A stretch of DNA of 7,429 nucleotides from Patescibacteria group bacterium (GCA_018826025.1 JAHKAK010000050.1:1-7429); one strand, 5' to 3'; counted from the stretch's first letter, positions 1-5,919 are shown. A program made the numbers and translations. Notes: generated by a model from the letters alone, not told the origin.

Positions 1-1
1 C

Positions 2-2458
2 GTTGTTATCACTTTAAAATCTGGAAGCCAAACCGCGACCAAAACTCTTAGTTTGGTTATTACCAGCTCCGGCTCAACTGGCGCGTCTTTGCTCTGCCAA
101 ACCGACAGATTGCTTTTCAGTGTTATCGACTACGGCGGCACAATTTACGCCGGTTCTTATTCGGCTAATATGAGTTCGGCTAACCAAAAAGATGCGAGGC
201 TTTATAACTGCACTTCCGGAGGCGCCATCACGAAACAATTTGTAGCTGAATCGGTTTACTCTTTGAGTGAAAATAACGGAGCGCTCTATATGTCTTTAGA
301 AGGAGGCGATGGCCACTATGGGCAGATATATAAATATTCAAACTCACAGTTCACAAAAATTTATAGCCATCCAACATGGACTTTAATGTTAGGTACAATA
401 ACTTTTAACGGTTCCCTCTATGCCGGAGTGGCCAACTTTGAATCGCCCGGAGGAACAGCAATACTCAAGTGTGGCAGCAGCTCGTGTCAAACATTATCTT
501 CCGGAGCTATAACAAATATACGTGGCGGCTATACTAGCTTTGGAATTCATAATAATGAATTGTATGTGGCTAAATTAGGTTATGATAATCAACTGACAAC
601 GCTATCAAAGATGTCCAGTAGTGGTACGGTAACCAAGTTATTAACGGCTACAGGAGAATACCATGCTCCGGTTTCATTTAACGGTTCCCTTTATTATACT
701 TTCAGCAACAACCCGGCTCCTTTTTCGAGCGGCAATAAAATAAAGGTCTATAAATACCCCAATACTGAAGTAGGGGAATTTACAGGATATAATTTGGGCC
801 TTTGGATGGGGGTATCGGGAAATTATCTTTATGTTGGGGTCGGTCAAAGCTGGGAAGGTCAAACAGGAAAGTCCGCGTTATATAGAAGCAAAACCGCTAC
901 CAGCGGTTCTTGGGAAAAAGTAACGGATTTTGACATGCCAACTTTGTTTGATGGTTATGTTGATAGCGCCGGAACAATTTATATTGCCGGAGGAAAGCAA
1001 GCCAGTTACGGCCGTGTTTACAAAGTAATCCCGGGCTCTTTGCCAACTCCGACACCTACTCCTACGCCTACTCCTGGCCCCGGCCCAACCGGCTATACTT
1101 GGTGCGCTAATGAAAACGGTTCTTGCGCGTTAAGCGGCACCTGTGATGTGGCTTATGGGGCTAATGGTCAATTTAACTACAAATATAATCAAACCGGCGC
1201 GATAACCTTTAGCAACGCTGTTTTTGGCGACCCAATTCCTTATGTTACCAAGGCTGGCTATTATAAGTGCGGGGCTACTCCTACTCCTACTCCTACTCCT
1301 ACTCCAACACCAACGCCCAGCGTTGGTCCAACCGGCTATACTTGGTGCGCTAATGAAAACGGTTCTTGCGCGTTAACCGGCACTTGCAACGTGGCCTTTG
1401 GCGCAAATGGTCAGTTTAACTACAAGTATAATCAAACCGGCACTATAACTTTCAGCAACGCTGTTTTTGGCGACCCGATTCATAATGCCGTCAAGTTCGG
1501 CTATTACAAGTGCGTTAGTACGCCCACTCCAACTCCGACTCCGACACCAACGCCTACGCCAATATCCACCCCAATGCCTACGCCCACTCCTACTCCTTTA
1601 TACACCGGCACGATTTCTAACGGTATGTTAATTAAACCTACTGATAACCCCCAAGTCTATGTCATAACTAATAACCAAAAAAAATGGATTCAAACAGAAC
1701 AAGAGTTTAATCAGGCCGGCTATAAGTGGTCGGATATTAAAACTGTCTCTCAGCAAACTATAGATTCTTTTTCTGACTATTCGGCTTTATACACCGGCAC
1801 GATTTCCGACGGCATGTTAATTAAAACCGTTAACGATCCCAAGGTTTACGTTATCGCCAATAACCAGAAAAAGTGGATTCAAAACGAGCAAAAATTTAAT
1901 CAAGCCGGCTATAAGTGGTCGGATGTTAAAGTAGTTTCTTCGGCAACTTTAGCTTCTTTCTCTGATTATGACATAATACTTTTAAAGGGCCCGGACAATA
2001 AAGTCTATAAAGTCATTAATAGCCAAAAAATCTGGATTCCCTCAATTGAAGCATTCAATATGCAGGGCTTGAATTGGAACCAAGTCCAATCCGTCACCGT
2101 TGCCCAATTAAACCAGTATGCCCGAATCAAGCTGATCCGAGCTCAGGGAGACGACAAAGTTTACTACATCACCGAGTCCAGCATGAAACGGCATATTCCA
2201 AGCGTCGCAGTCTTTGATTCCTATGGTGACAGATGGGAAGACGTGGTTACGGTTGATCCGATAGACGTCCTTTCTTATCCTAACAACACTTTGATAAAAT
2301 GGGAGTATGGCTATAAAGTTTACAAGCTGGAGAATGGCAAAAAATATTGGATTGAAACCGCGGCCGCTTTTAACCGCTTAAAATATGACTGGAATAGAAT
2401 CGCACCGTTAAATCAAACCGAATTTGATTTTTATCCGACAGGAAGCGCAATAAAGTAA
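2..2458 (+). CDS. Large secreted multidomain surface protein, 5'-truncated by the window edge
   Basis: The frame is open from base 2, so the true start lies upstream; 818 residues are visible (numbered from base 2). Residues 1-21 match the last strands of an Ig-like domain (KSGSQTATK here, KSGTQTAIK in the protein at 4070-5167). Residues about 33-343 contain six or seven repeats of about 50 residues with a recurring 'NGxLY' strand, which suggests a beta-propeller (inference). Two 60-residue Cys-containing repeats follow, starting GYTWCANENGSCAL, with Pro-Thr linkers before, between and after them. The C-terminal third is five repeats of the type 'LIK..D.KVYVI.NNQKKWI...F...GYKW..' that are common in CPR exported proteins and have no known function. 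No anchor or sorting motif is visible at the C-terminus. It is probably extracellular and adhesive or structural. No enzyme signature is seen. Its signal peptide would be outside the window. Confidence 0.85.
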   Translation, partial: VVITLKSGSQTATKTLSLVITSSGSTGASLLCQTDRLLFSVIDYGGTIYAGSYSANMSSANQKDARLYNCTSGGAITKQFVAESVYSLSENNGALYMSLEGGDGHYGQIYKYSNSQFTKIYSHPTWTLMLGTITFNGSLYAGVANFESPGGTAILKCGSSSCQTLSSGAITNIRGGYTSFGIHNNELYVAKLGYDNQLTTLSKMSSSGTVTKLLTATGEYHAPVSFNGSLYYTFSNNPAPFSSGNKIKVYKYPNTEVGEFTGYNLGLWMGVSGNYLYVGVGQSWEGQTGKSALYRSKTATSGSWEKVTDFDMPTLFDGYVDSAGTIYIAGGKQASYGRVYKVIPGSLPTPTPTPTPTPGPGPTGYTWCANENGSCALSGTCDVAYGANGQFNYKYNQTGAITFSNAVFGDPIPYVTKAGYYKCGATPTPTPTPTPTPTPSVGPTGYTWCANENGSCALTGTCNVAFGANGQFNYKYNQTGTITFSNAVFGDPIHNAVKFGYYKCVSTPTPTPTPTPTPTPISTPMPTPTPTPLYTGTISNGMLIKPTDNPQVYVITNNQKKWIQTEQEFNQAGYKWSDIKTVSQQTIDSFSDYSALYTGTISDGMLIKTVNDPKVYVIANNQKKWIQNEQKFNQAGYKWSDVKVVSSATLASFSDYDIILLKGPDNKVYKVINSQKIWIPSIEAFNMQGLNWNQVQSVTVAQLNQYARIKLIRAQGDDKVYYITESSMKRHIPSVAVFDSYGDRWEDVVTVDPIDVLSYPNNTLIKWEYGYKVYKLENGKKYWIETAAAFNRLKYDWNRIAPLNQTEFDFYPTGSAIK
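1091..1513 (+). repeat. Tandem duplication of a 60-residue Cys-containing domain (coding)
   Basis: Two copies of exactly 180 nt, at 1091-1270 and 1334-1513, encode near-identical modules beginning GYTWCANENGSCAL and ending GYYKC. Each has four cysteines (module positions 5, 12, 18 and 60), so two disulfides are possible. A 63-nt Pro-Thr linker separates them. Similar 'WCANENGSC.fsGT..VaYGANG' modules occur in secreted proteins of other bacteria, as I recall, often next to catalytic or sugar-binding domains. A binding role is therefore plausible but unproven. The high identity suggests recent duplication or gene conversion. Confidence 0.85.
1277..1305 (+). repeat. Hexanucleotide microsatellite in a Pro-Thr linker
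   Basis: ACTCCT is repeated four times perfectly (1277-1300) with a partial fifth copy, and encodes (Thr-Pro)n. Similar but degenerate ACNCCN tracts lie at about 1042-1075 and 1520-1597. Because the unit is six bases, slippage would change linker length without breaking the frame. Confidence 0.85.
1598..2458 (+). repeat. Five C-terminal 'KKWI' type protein repeats (coding)
   Basis: Copies begin near 1598, 1787, 1973, 2126 and 2288. The first two are 63 residues long and nearly identical (LYTGTIS.GMLIK...VYVI.NNQKKWIQ). Copies 3-5 are 51-57 residues and diverged, keeping the pattern 'VY.I...K..I....F...G..W..V..V....L..Y'. The pattern of alternating strands with one Trp or aromatic per unit suggests a repeated beta fold at the cell surface. 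The function is unknown. Confidence 0.8.
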
Positions 2459-2478
2459 ACTTGAGTTGCCGTCTAAAA

Positions 2479-2529
2479 TGGAAAATGACAACTTAAAGTT
2501 GCGTGGCAACCACGTTGCTTTACGCAATG
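2479..2529 (-). repeat. 51-bp palindromic intergenic repeat, copy 1
   Basis: The reverse complement of this stretch matches 5483-5533 at 50 of 51 bases. Its centre is an imperfect palindrome: CGTAAAG, then CAA, then CGTGG-TTG-CCACG, then CAA and CTTTACG; in this copy one base of the outer arm differs (TTAAAG). It lies 20 bases after the stop of the surface protein gene and could form a hairpin in the transcript. No transposase-like gene accompanies it. Confidence 0.85.
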
Positions 2530-2554
2530 CAAAGTCTAAACTTCATAACACCCC

Positions 2555-2620
2555 CTCACCCCCTCTTTAAAAAAATAAGGGGAACCTCCCTCTCTTTTTT
2601 AAAGAGAGGGTTGGGGTGAG
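2555..2620. repeat. Nested hairpin repeat (CTCACCCC/GGGGTGAG)
   Basis: The outer arms CTCACCCC (2555-2562) and GGGGTGAG (2613-2620) enclose a perfect 10-bp hairpin, CCCTCTCTTT (2588-2597) with AAAGAGAGGG (2601-2610) and a TTT loop. A second possible stem pairs the CCCC near 2561 with the GGGG near 2579. Pyrimidine/purine hairpins of this type are, as I recall, frequent in CPR intergenic regions. It may also attenuate transcription between the surface gene and hydA, but no U-rich tail follows directly. Confidence 0.8.
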
Positions 2621-2640
2621 TTAAATTTTTACATTTTAAA

Positions 2641-2682
2641 TTGTCATTTTGATTTTTGACATTTACATTTTTAATTTATATT
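2641..2682 (+). promoter_or_regulatory. AT-rich module abutting the hydA start, copy A
   Basis: A 42-base block starts with TTGTCATTTT and runs through TTTGA and CATTTACATTTTTAAT directly into the ATG. Related blocks end at the ATGs at 5563 and 5950. It has no Shine-Dalgarno sequence. Whether it is a translation-initiation leader, a promoter or the edge of a mobile repeat cannot be decided from the sequence. Confidence 0.6.
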
Positions 2683-3978
2683 ATGCATATTAAGATAGAT
2701 CACATTGCTAAAATTGAAGGCCACGCGGGTTTCACCGCTGATATTGTTGATGGCAATATAACCAAAGCTCGGCTTGATATTAAAGAAGGCGCCAGGCTCC
2801 TGGAGGGCATCTTGCGCGACCGCAGTATTTTTGAAGTTTCGCAGATCACTTCGCGAATTTGCGGAGTTTGCCCGGTGGTGCATAGCTTAACCAGCTTAAA
2901 GGCATTGGAAAGAGCTCTTAAGATTGAAGTCTCTGAACAAACGATTTTATTGCGCAAATTAATGATGATGGGGCAAATTTTAAACAGCCACGCCCTGCAT
3001 CTTTTCTTCTTTTCCTTGTCTGATTTTTTTGACTTTAAAGATGACTTGGTGCTGATCAAAAAATACCCTAATCGCACCAAAGACGCCCTGGCTTTGCGGG
3101 AATTTGGCAATAAAATCATTGAAAATATTGGCGGCCGCTCAATCCATCCGATAACTCCAACCATCGGCGGATTTTTAAAGTTGCCGGCCAAAAATAAATT
3201 GGCTTCTCTTTTTGACGGATGCGGCGCGGCGTTAGTCGCCGCCAAAAACCTAGCTAAATTATTCGCCGGACTTAAATACCAAAATTTTGTCCGCTCGTCT
3301 CCCTATGCCAGCCTCCATTGTTTAAGCGAATACGCTTTCTATGACGGTTTAGTTAAAACGCCCAGCGCCGCTAAAGTTGACCCCGCGGAATTTATGACAA
3401 TCATCAAAGAACACCAATTGCAAAATAGCGCCGTCAAATATTCTTTTTACCAAGGCAAACCTTTTATGGTCGGCGCCCTGTCTCGCCTCAACAATAACAG
3501 CGCTCAATTAAATCCGGAAGCGAAAAAAGCGCTGAAATCAGTTAAATTAACGTTGCCGCTCTTTAATCCTTTTCTTAATATTTTAGCCCAAGCCGTTGAA
3601 ATGATCCATTGCGTTGAAGAAGCGCAAAAACTATTGCGCCAAATTCTGTTGCGAAACTTGAAAGTTGAAACCCGGGCCGCCCGAGACGAGTTAATTCAAG
3701 CCAAACTAAAAGCGATAAAAGGCACCGCCAAAGGCATAGAAGCCATTGAGGCGCCCCGCGGCACGCTCTATTATTTTTACGAAATTAACCAAGCGGGGCG
3801 AGTGGTTAACTGCAATATTATCACGCCAACCGCTCAAAACCTGGCGCGGCTGGAAAAAGACCTGATAGAATATCTGCCGCCAATGGCCGCTAAAAAAACT
3901 CCCAAAAAAGAGATTGAAGCCAAAATAAAAGCGCTAGTCCGCGCCTACGACCCTTGCCTGACTTGCGCCACGCATTAA
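2683..3978 (+). CDS. hydA: [NiFe] hydrogenase large (alpha) subunit, group 3b type
   Basis: The protein is 431 residues from the ATG at 2683; this start is chosen because MHIKIDHIAKIEGH matches the family N-terminus, whereas the upstream in-frame codons lie in repeat sequence. The catalytic Ni-Fe ligands are all present: C60 and C63 in RICGVCPVVH, and C425 and C428 in DPCLTCATH. Also present are the EGH motif (E12-H14), HPITPTIGGF, a KPFMVGALSRLNNN segment typical of the cytoplasmic sulfhydrogenase-type (3b) alpha subunit, and the EAPRG arginine motif. Group 3b enzymes couple H2 to NAD(P)(H) as multi-subunit cytoplasmic complexes. The protein ends exactly at the final His of the L2 motif, so no C-terminal peptide needs removal. 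The usual partner subunits are not adjacent: the upstream neighbour is a surface protein gene. The nearby HypA-like gene (5563) fits a nickel-enzyme role. Confidence 0.93.
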   Translation: MHIKIDHIAKIEGHAGFTADIVDGNITKARLDIKEGARLLEGILRDRSIFEVSQITSRICGVCPVVHSLTSLKALERALKIEVSEQTILLRKLMMMGQILNSHALHLFFFSLSDFFDFKDDLVLIKKYPNRTKDALALREFGNKIIENIGGRSIHPITPTIGGFLKLPAKNKLASLFDGCGAALVAAKNLAKLFAGLKYQNFVRSSPYASLHCLSEYAFYDGLVKTPSAAKVDPAEFMTIIKEHQLQNSAVKYSFYQGKPFMVGALSRLNNNSAQLNPEAKKALKSVKLTLPLFNPFLNILAQAVEMIHCVEEAQKLLRQILLRNLKVETRAARDELIQAKLKAIKGTAKGIEAIEAPRGTLYYFYEINQAGRVVNCNIITPTAQNLARLEKDLIEYLPPMAAKKTPKKEIEAKIKALVRAYDPCLTCATH

Positions 3979-3996
3979 GCGGTCATATAATATAAT
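3963..3996 (+). promoter_or_regulatory. Possible promoter for the secreted protein gene at 4070
   Basis: Two overlapping TATAAT hexamers lie at 3986-3991 and 3991-3996 just after the hydA stop. A weak -35 (TTGCGC, 3963-3968) sits 17 bases before the first. The predicted transcript would begin near 4000 and carry a leader of about 70 bases including the hairpin at 4004-4041. The -10 is convincing but the -35 is poor. Confidence 0.45.
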
Positions 3997-4003
3997 TGTA
4001 AAA

Positions 4004-4041
4004 GTGATTTCTCCGCGCCGTCGAACGCGGAATAGAAACAC
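4004..4041 (+). other. GC-rich hairpin in the leader upstream of 4070
   Basis: CCGCG (4013-4017) pairs with CGCGG (4026-4030), extended by TTCT/AGAA and GTG/CAC with small bulges. No U-run follows, so it is a poor terminator for hydA. If the promoter at 3986 is real, it is a 5' leader structure of the secreted protein mRNA, about 28 bases before the ATG. Confidence 0.5.
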
Positions 4042-4069
4042 TATTTAATAAATAATTAATTTTATAAAA

Positions 4070-5167
4070 ATGCGTAAATATCTATTTTTTGTTTTTATCT
4101 TCTGTTTGCTGGCGCTGGGGGCGATAAATATTATAAGTGCCAAAGCCGCAACTTGCTCAAATTTAACCGACGCCCAAGCCCAATGTTATCTTGACCGCTA
4201 CGCTGATTTACGCAATGCTTTTGGCGCCAATAACATCAGCGCCGCCAAACAACATTGGCTAAATCATGGTTGTCCTTCTTCTTCTCATGTTGAAAGCCGG
4301 GACGCTTCTTGCTCGGTCCCCAACGCTTTAACCAGCGCCCAAGCTCAATGCTATCTTAATAGATATTCTGATTTAAAAGCGGCTTTTGGCTCTACAAATA
4401 TCAGCCGCGCTAAACAACACTGGATAGAGTTTGGTTCCCGCGAAAACCGAAACGCTTCTTGCTCCGGCGCATCCACAACGCCGACTCCCACGCCTAGCGC
4501 TTCTGCTTCACCAACTCCAACGCCAACGACTTCGCCATCTTCAGGCTCGCTCACCATTACCACCACCAGCCTTCCGGACGGCATATATAATCAAAGTTAT
4601 GTCGCGTTTATTGACGCTACTGGCGGAACATCAGGCGATTATACCTGGACCATTACCGGTTTGCCAAATGGTATAGTAAAAGAAGCCATGCGCACGCTAA
4701 GCAACACTATCGCTAATATTCCGGGAATCTACATTACCGGCAAGCCATCAGAGGCCGGAACTTTCAATGTAAAAATTACCGTAAAATCAGGCACCCAAAC
4801 CGCGATTAAAAACCTGGCTTTCTCAATCGTGACAAAGACTGGTTTCATCATTGATCCCGAGGAGGATTTTTGCGGTAATTCTGTCTGTGAAGCTGAATAT
4901 AACGAAACCCAAATGAGTTGTCCAAATGACTGCGGCGCCGCCACTACCGCCTGTTCCGATAACCCCTCGGCTTGGTATCTAAACCGCTATCCGGATGTTA
5001 AGGCTAATGGCGGCGACGCCCGAATTCATTATTGCGCTTTCGGCAAAGGTGAAAAAAGGGAAAATTGTTTTGACACTAATATTTGCGTTCCTAGTAGTGA
5101 TGGCCAATCTTGGATCTATAAGTGGGCGCGGAGATGCGGGTTCTTGGGAGGGTGCTGGCCTATGTAA
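4070..5167 (+). CDS. Secreted protein with NRYxDL repeats, Ig-like domain and Cys-rich motif
   Basis: The protein has 365 residues. A clear Sec signal peptide (basic MRK, hydrophobic 4-22) probably ends after A26 (AKA). Residues 31-80 and 87-131 are two repeats 'QAQCYL.RY.DL..AFG..NI..AKQHW...G....RNASC'; a third, shorter copy is at 296-333 (WYLNRYPDVKANGG...HYCAFGKGEKRENC). These resemble the widespread 'YPDV...A..HY...G..EGR' repeat of exported bacterial proteins. A Pro-Thr-Ser linker (137-159) precedes an Ig-like domain of the He_PIG kind (160-255, ending TFNVKITVKSGTQTAIK). Residues 268-288 form the motif CGNSVCEAEYNE..SCPNDC, a small disulfide-rich module found in archaeal and CPR surface proteins. 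No catalytic signature is seen; the role is probably surface binding. A strong hairpin follows 32 bases after the stop. No Shine-Dalgarno sequence precedes the ATG. Confidence 0.88.
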   Translation: MRKYLFFVFIFCLLALGAINIISAKAATCSNLTDAQAQCYLDRYADLRNAFGANNISAAKQHWLNHGCPSSSHVESRDASCSVPNALTSAQAQCYLNRYSDLKAAFGSTNISRAKQHWIEFGSRENRNASCSGASTTPTPTPSASASPTPTPTTSPSSGSLTITTTSLPDGIYNQSYVAFIDATGGTSGDYTWTITGLPNGIVKEAMRTLSNTIANIPGIYITGKPSEAGTFNVKITVKSGTQTAIKNLAFSIVTKTGFIIDPEEDFCGNSVCEAEYNETQMSCPNDCGAATTACSDNPSAWYLNRYPDVKANGGDARIHYCAFGKGEKRENCFDTNICVPSSDGQSWIYKWARRCGFLGGCWPM

Positions 5168-5199
5168 TTCTATCGCGAAATAAAATTGCCAACAGGCAA

Positions 5200-5244
5200 A
5201 AAAATATAAACCCCCATTTAATTTAATTGGGGATTTATATTTTT
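5200..5244 (+). terminator. Strong AT-rich stem-loop terminator
   Basis: AAAAATATAAA (5200-5210) plus CCCC pairs with GGGG (5229-5232) plus TTTATATTTTT (5234-5244), giving a stem of about 15 bp with one bulge and a 3' U-run. Because the A/U arms are symmetrical it could act in both directions. A small stem, TTGCC/GGCAA (5186-5199), lies just before it. Confidence 0.75.
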
Positions 5245-5344
5245 GGGGTTTATTGATAAATGCGTTAAAATAAGATAAGAGTGTGAATTGGAATGTTAAT
5301 TTAAGCTCATAGCCCGCATTTAACCAGTGCCGCGCATTCATACT
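5245..5344. other. Gene-free stretch between terminator and composite repeat
   Basis: About 100 bases with no open frame of note, no tRNA or rRNA resemblance and no clear promoter. The only structure seen is a loose inverted pair AAATGCG/CGCATTT (near 5258 and 5313), too far apart to weigh. Confidence 0.5.
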
Positions 5345-5470
5345 AATTGAAAATGTAAATCTCAAAATGTAAAATCGACACGAAGTGTCGTCCTGAGGCC
5401 GAGCGTAGTCGAGACCGAAGGATCCAGATCCTTCGCTTCGCTCAGGATGACCTCGCCTGGGCGAGGTCAT
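5345..5470. repeat. Structured GC-rich intergenic repeat, copy 1
   Basis: A left AT-rich flank (5345-5375, reading as the reverse complement of the TTTACATTTT module) leads into serial stems: CGACAC-GAA-GTGTCG (5376-5390); outer arms TCCTGAG (5391-5397) and CTCAGGA (5441-5447); CGAAGGATC/GATCCTTCG (5416-5435); and an 11-bp perfect stem ATGACCTCGCC/GGCGAGGTCAT (5447-5470). The core CTGAG...GAAGGATC family is, as I recall, a dispersed repeat of many uncultured bacteria. The same architecture recurs at 5801-5919. Confidence 0.85.
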
Positions 5471-5482
5471 TTTAGCTTTTTA

Positions 5483-5533
5483 CATTGCGTAAAGCAACGT
5501 GGTTGCCACGCAACTTTACGTTGTCATTTTCCA
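5483..5533 (+). repeat. 51-bp palindromic intergenic repeat, copy 2
   Basis: This matches the reverse complement of 2479-2529 at 50 of 51 bases. Here the palindrome arms CGTAAAG (5487-5493) and CTTTACG (5514-5520) are perfect around the inner CGTGG-TTG-CCACG stem, with unpaired CAA on each side. It sits between the GC-rich repeat and the AT-rich leader of the HypA-like gene, as if inserted at a GTCATTTT boundary. Confidence 0.85.
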
Positions 5534-5562
5534 CTTTGATTTTTACATTTTACATTTTTAAT
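5521..5562 (+). promoter_or_regulatory. AT-rich module abutting the hypA-like start, copy B
   Basis: A 42-base block starts with TTGTCATTTT and contains CTTTGATTTTTAC and ATTTTACATTTTTAAT, ending at the ATG. It has exactly the same length as the block before hydA. No Shine-Dalgarno sequence is present. It overlaps the last 13 bases of the palindromic repeat. Confidence 0.6.
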
Positions 5563-5802
5563 ATGCATGACTTCCATTTAGCCGACCAAATCGTTAAACT
5601 TGTCAAGGACTACGCGCGCCAAAATCACCTTTCCCAAATCACGGAAATTGTGATAGAATTAGGTGAGATCATTGAACATGGCGAAGGCATCAGGCCGGAT
5701 AATTTAAAATACAATATCAAGTTGTTGATGCCGGTGAAGAAAATTAAAATTAAAAAAATCAAGGGAGACAGTTGGAGATTGGTGAGCATAGATGGAAAAT
5801 AA
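5563..5802 (+). CDS. hypA: HypA-like nickel metallochaperone lacking the zinc-finger domain
   Basis: The protein has 79 residues from the ATG at 5563. HypA needs Met1-His2 at its terminus to bind nickel, and this start gives MHDFHLADQIV, matching MHE..L..... of the family. An upstream in-frame start would lie in repeat DNA and bury that His. Residues 24-35 (SQITEIVIELGE) and 44-55 (RPDNLKYNIKLL) match the beta-alpha-beta core. After IKIKKIKG (61-68) the family normally has a loop of about 35-40 residues with two CxxC pairs that bind zinc. Here it is missing, there is not a single Cys, and the sequence goes straight to WRLVSIDGK, which resembles the family's last strand. HypA delivers Ni to hydrogenase with HypB; neither HypB nor HypC-F is visible here. 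It is flanked on both sides by composite repeats. Family assignment is fairly secure; function as a chaperone is inference. Confidence 0.8.
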   Translation: MHDFHLADQIVKLVKDYARQNHLSQITEIVIELGEIIEHGEGIRPDNLKYNIKLLMPVKKIKIKKIKGDSWRLVSIDGK

Positions 5803-5919
5803 TTAAAAATTTAAATCTCAAAGTGTAAAATCGACGCGAAGCGTCGTCCTGAGGCCCGTCACGACGGGCCGAAGGATCTAGATCCTTCGCTTCGCTCAGG
5901 ATGACAACAGCATTGTCAT
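5801..5919. repeat. Structured GC-rich intergenic repeat, copy 2
   Basis: It begins on the stop codon of the HypA-like gene with the same AT-rich left flank as 5345 (three differences in 35 bases). The stems are CGACGC-GAA-GCGTCG (5832-5846), outer TCCTGAG/CTCAGGA (5847-5853 and 5895-5901), GGCCCGTC/GACGGGCC (5853-5870), GAAGGATC/GATCCTTC (5871-5888) and ATGACAA/TTGTCAT (5901-5919). Compared with copy 1, the first stem shows a paired A-T to G-C change. The middle and last arms differ in sequence but still pair. Confidence 0.85.

Noticed and set aside
53..58. TTG start codon for the first gene
   Set aside because: The frame is open to base 2 and the upstream codons encode the end of an Ig-like domain, so the gene simply begins outside the window.
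2656..2684. TTGACA with a TATTAT 17 bases downstream, resembling a strong promoter for hydA
   Set aside because: The -10 would overlap the ATG at 2683 and transcription would start inside the gene, past the conserved MHIKIDHIAKIEGH start. The hexamers are part of the AT-rich repeat module.
2700..3245. 181-codon minus-strand open frame
   Set aside because: Antisense shadow of the well-supported hydrogenase gene.
4431..4676. 81-codon + strand frame rich in Leu, Arg and Pro
   Set aside because: Alternate reading of the Pro-Thr linker in the secreted protein gene; a low-complexity artefact.
4979..5470. 163-codon minus-strand open frame
   Set aside because: It runs through the repeat at 5345-5470, the terminator and the antisense of the secreted protein gene; the translation shows no family resemblance.
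5376..5470. Series of stems considered as a tRNA or riboswitch
   Set aside because: No tRNA arms or CCA, no known aptamer core recognised, and the same structure recurs as a dispersed repeat.
5345..5919. Two spaced repeats considered as a CRISPR remnant
   Set aside because: Only two copies, 456 bases apart with a gene between, and with several internal stems; no regular short spacers and no cas genes.
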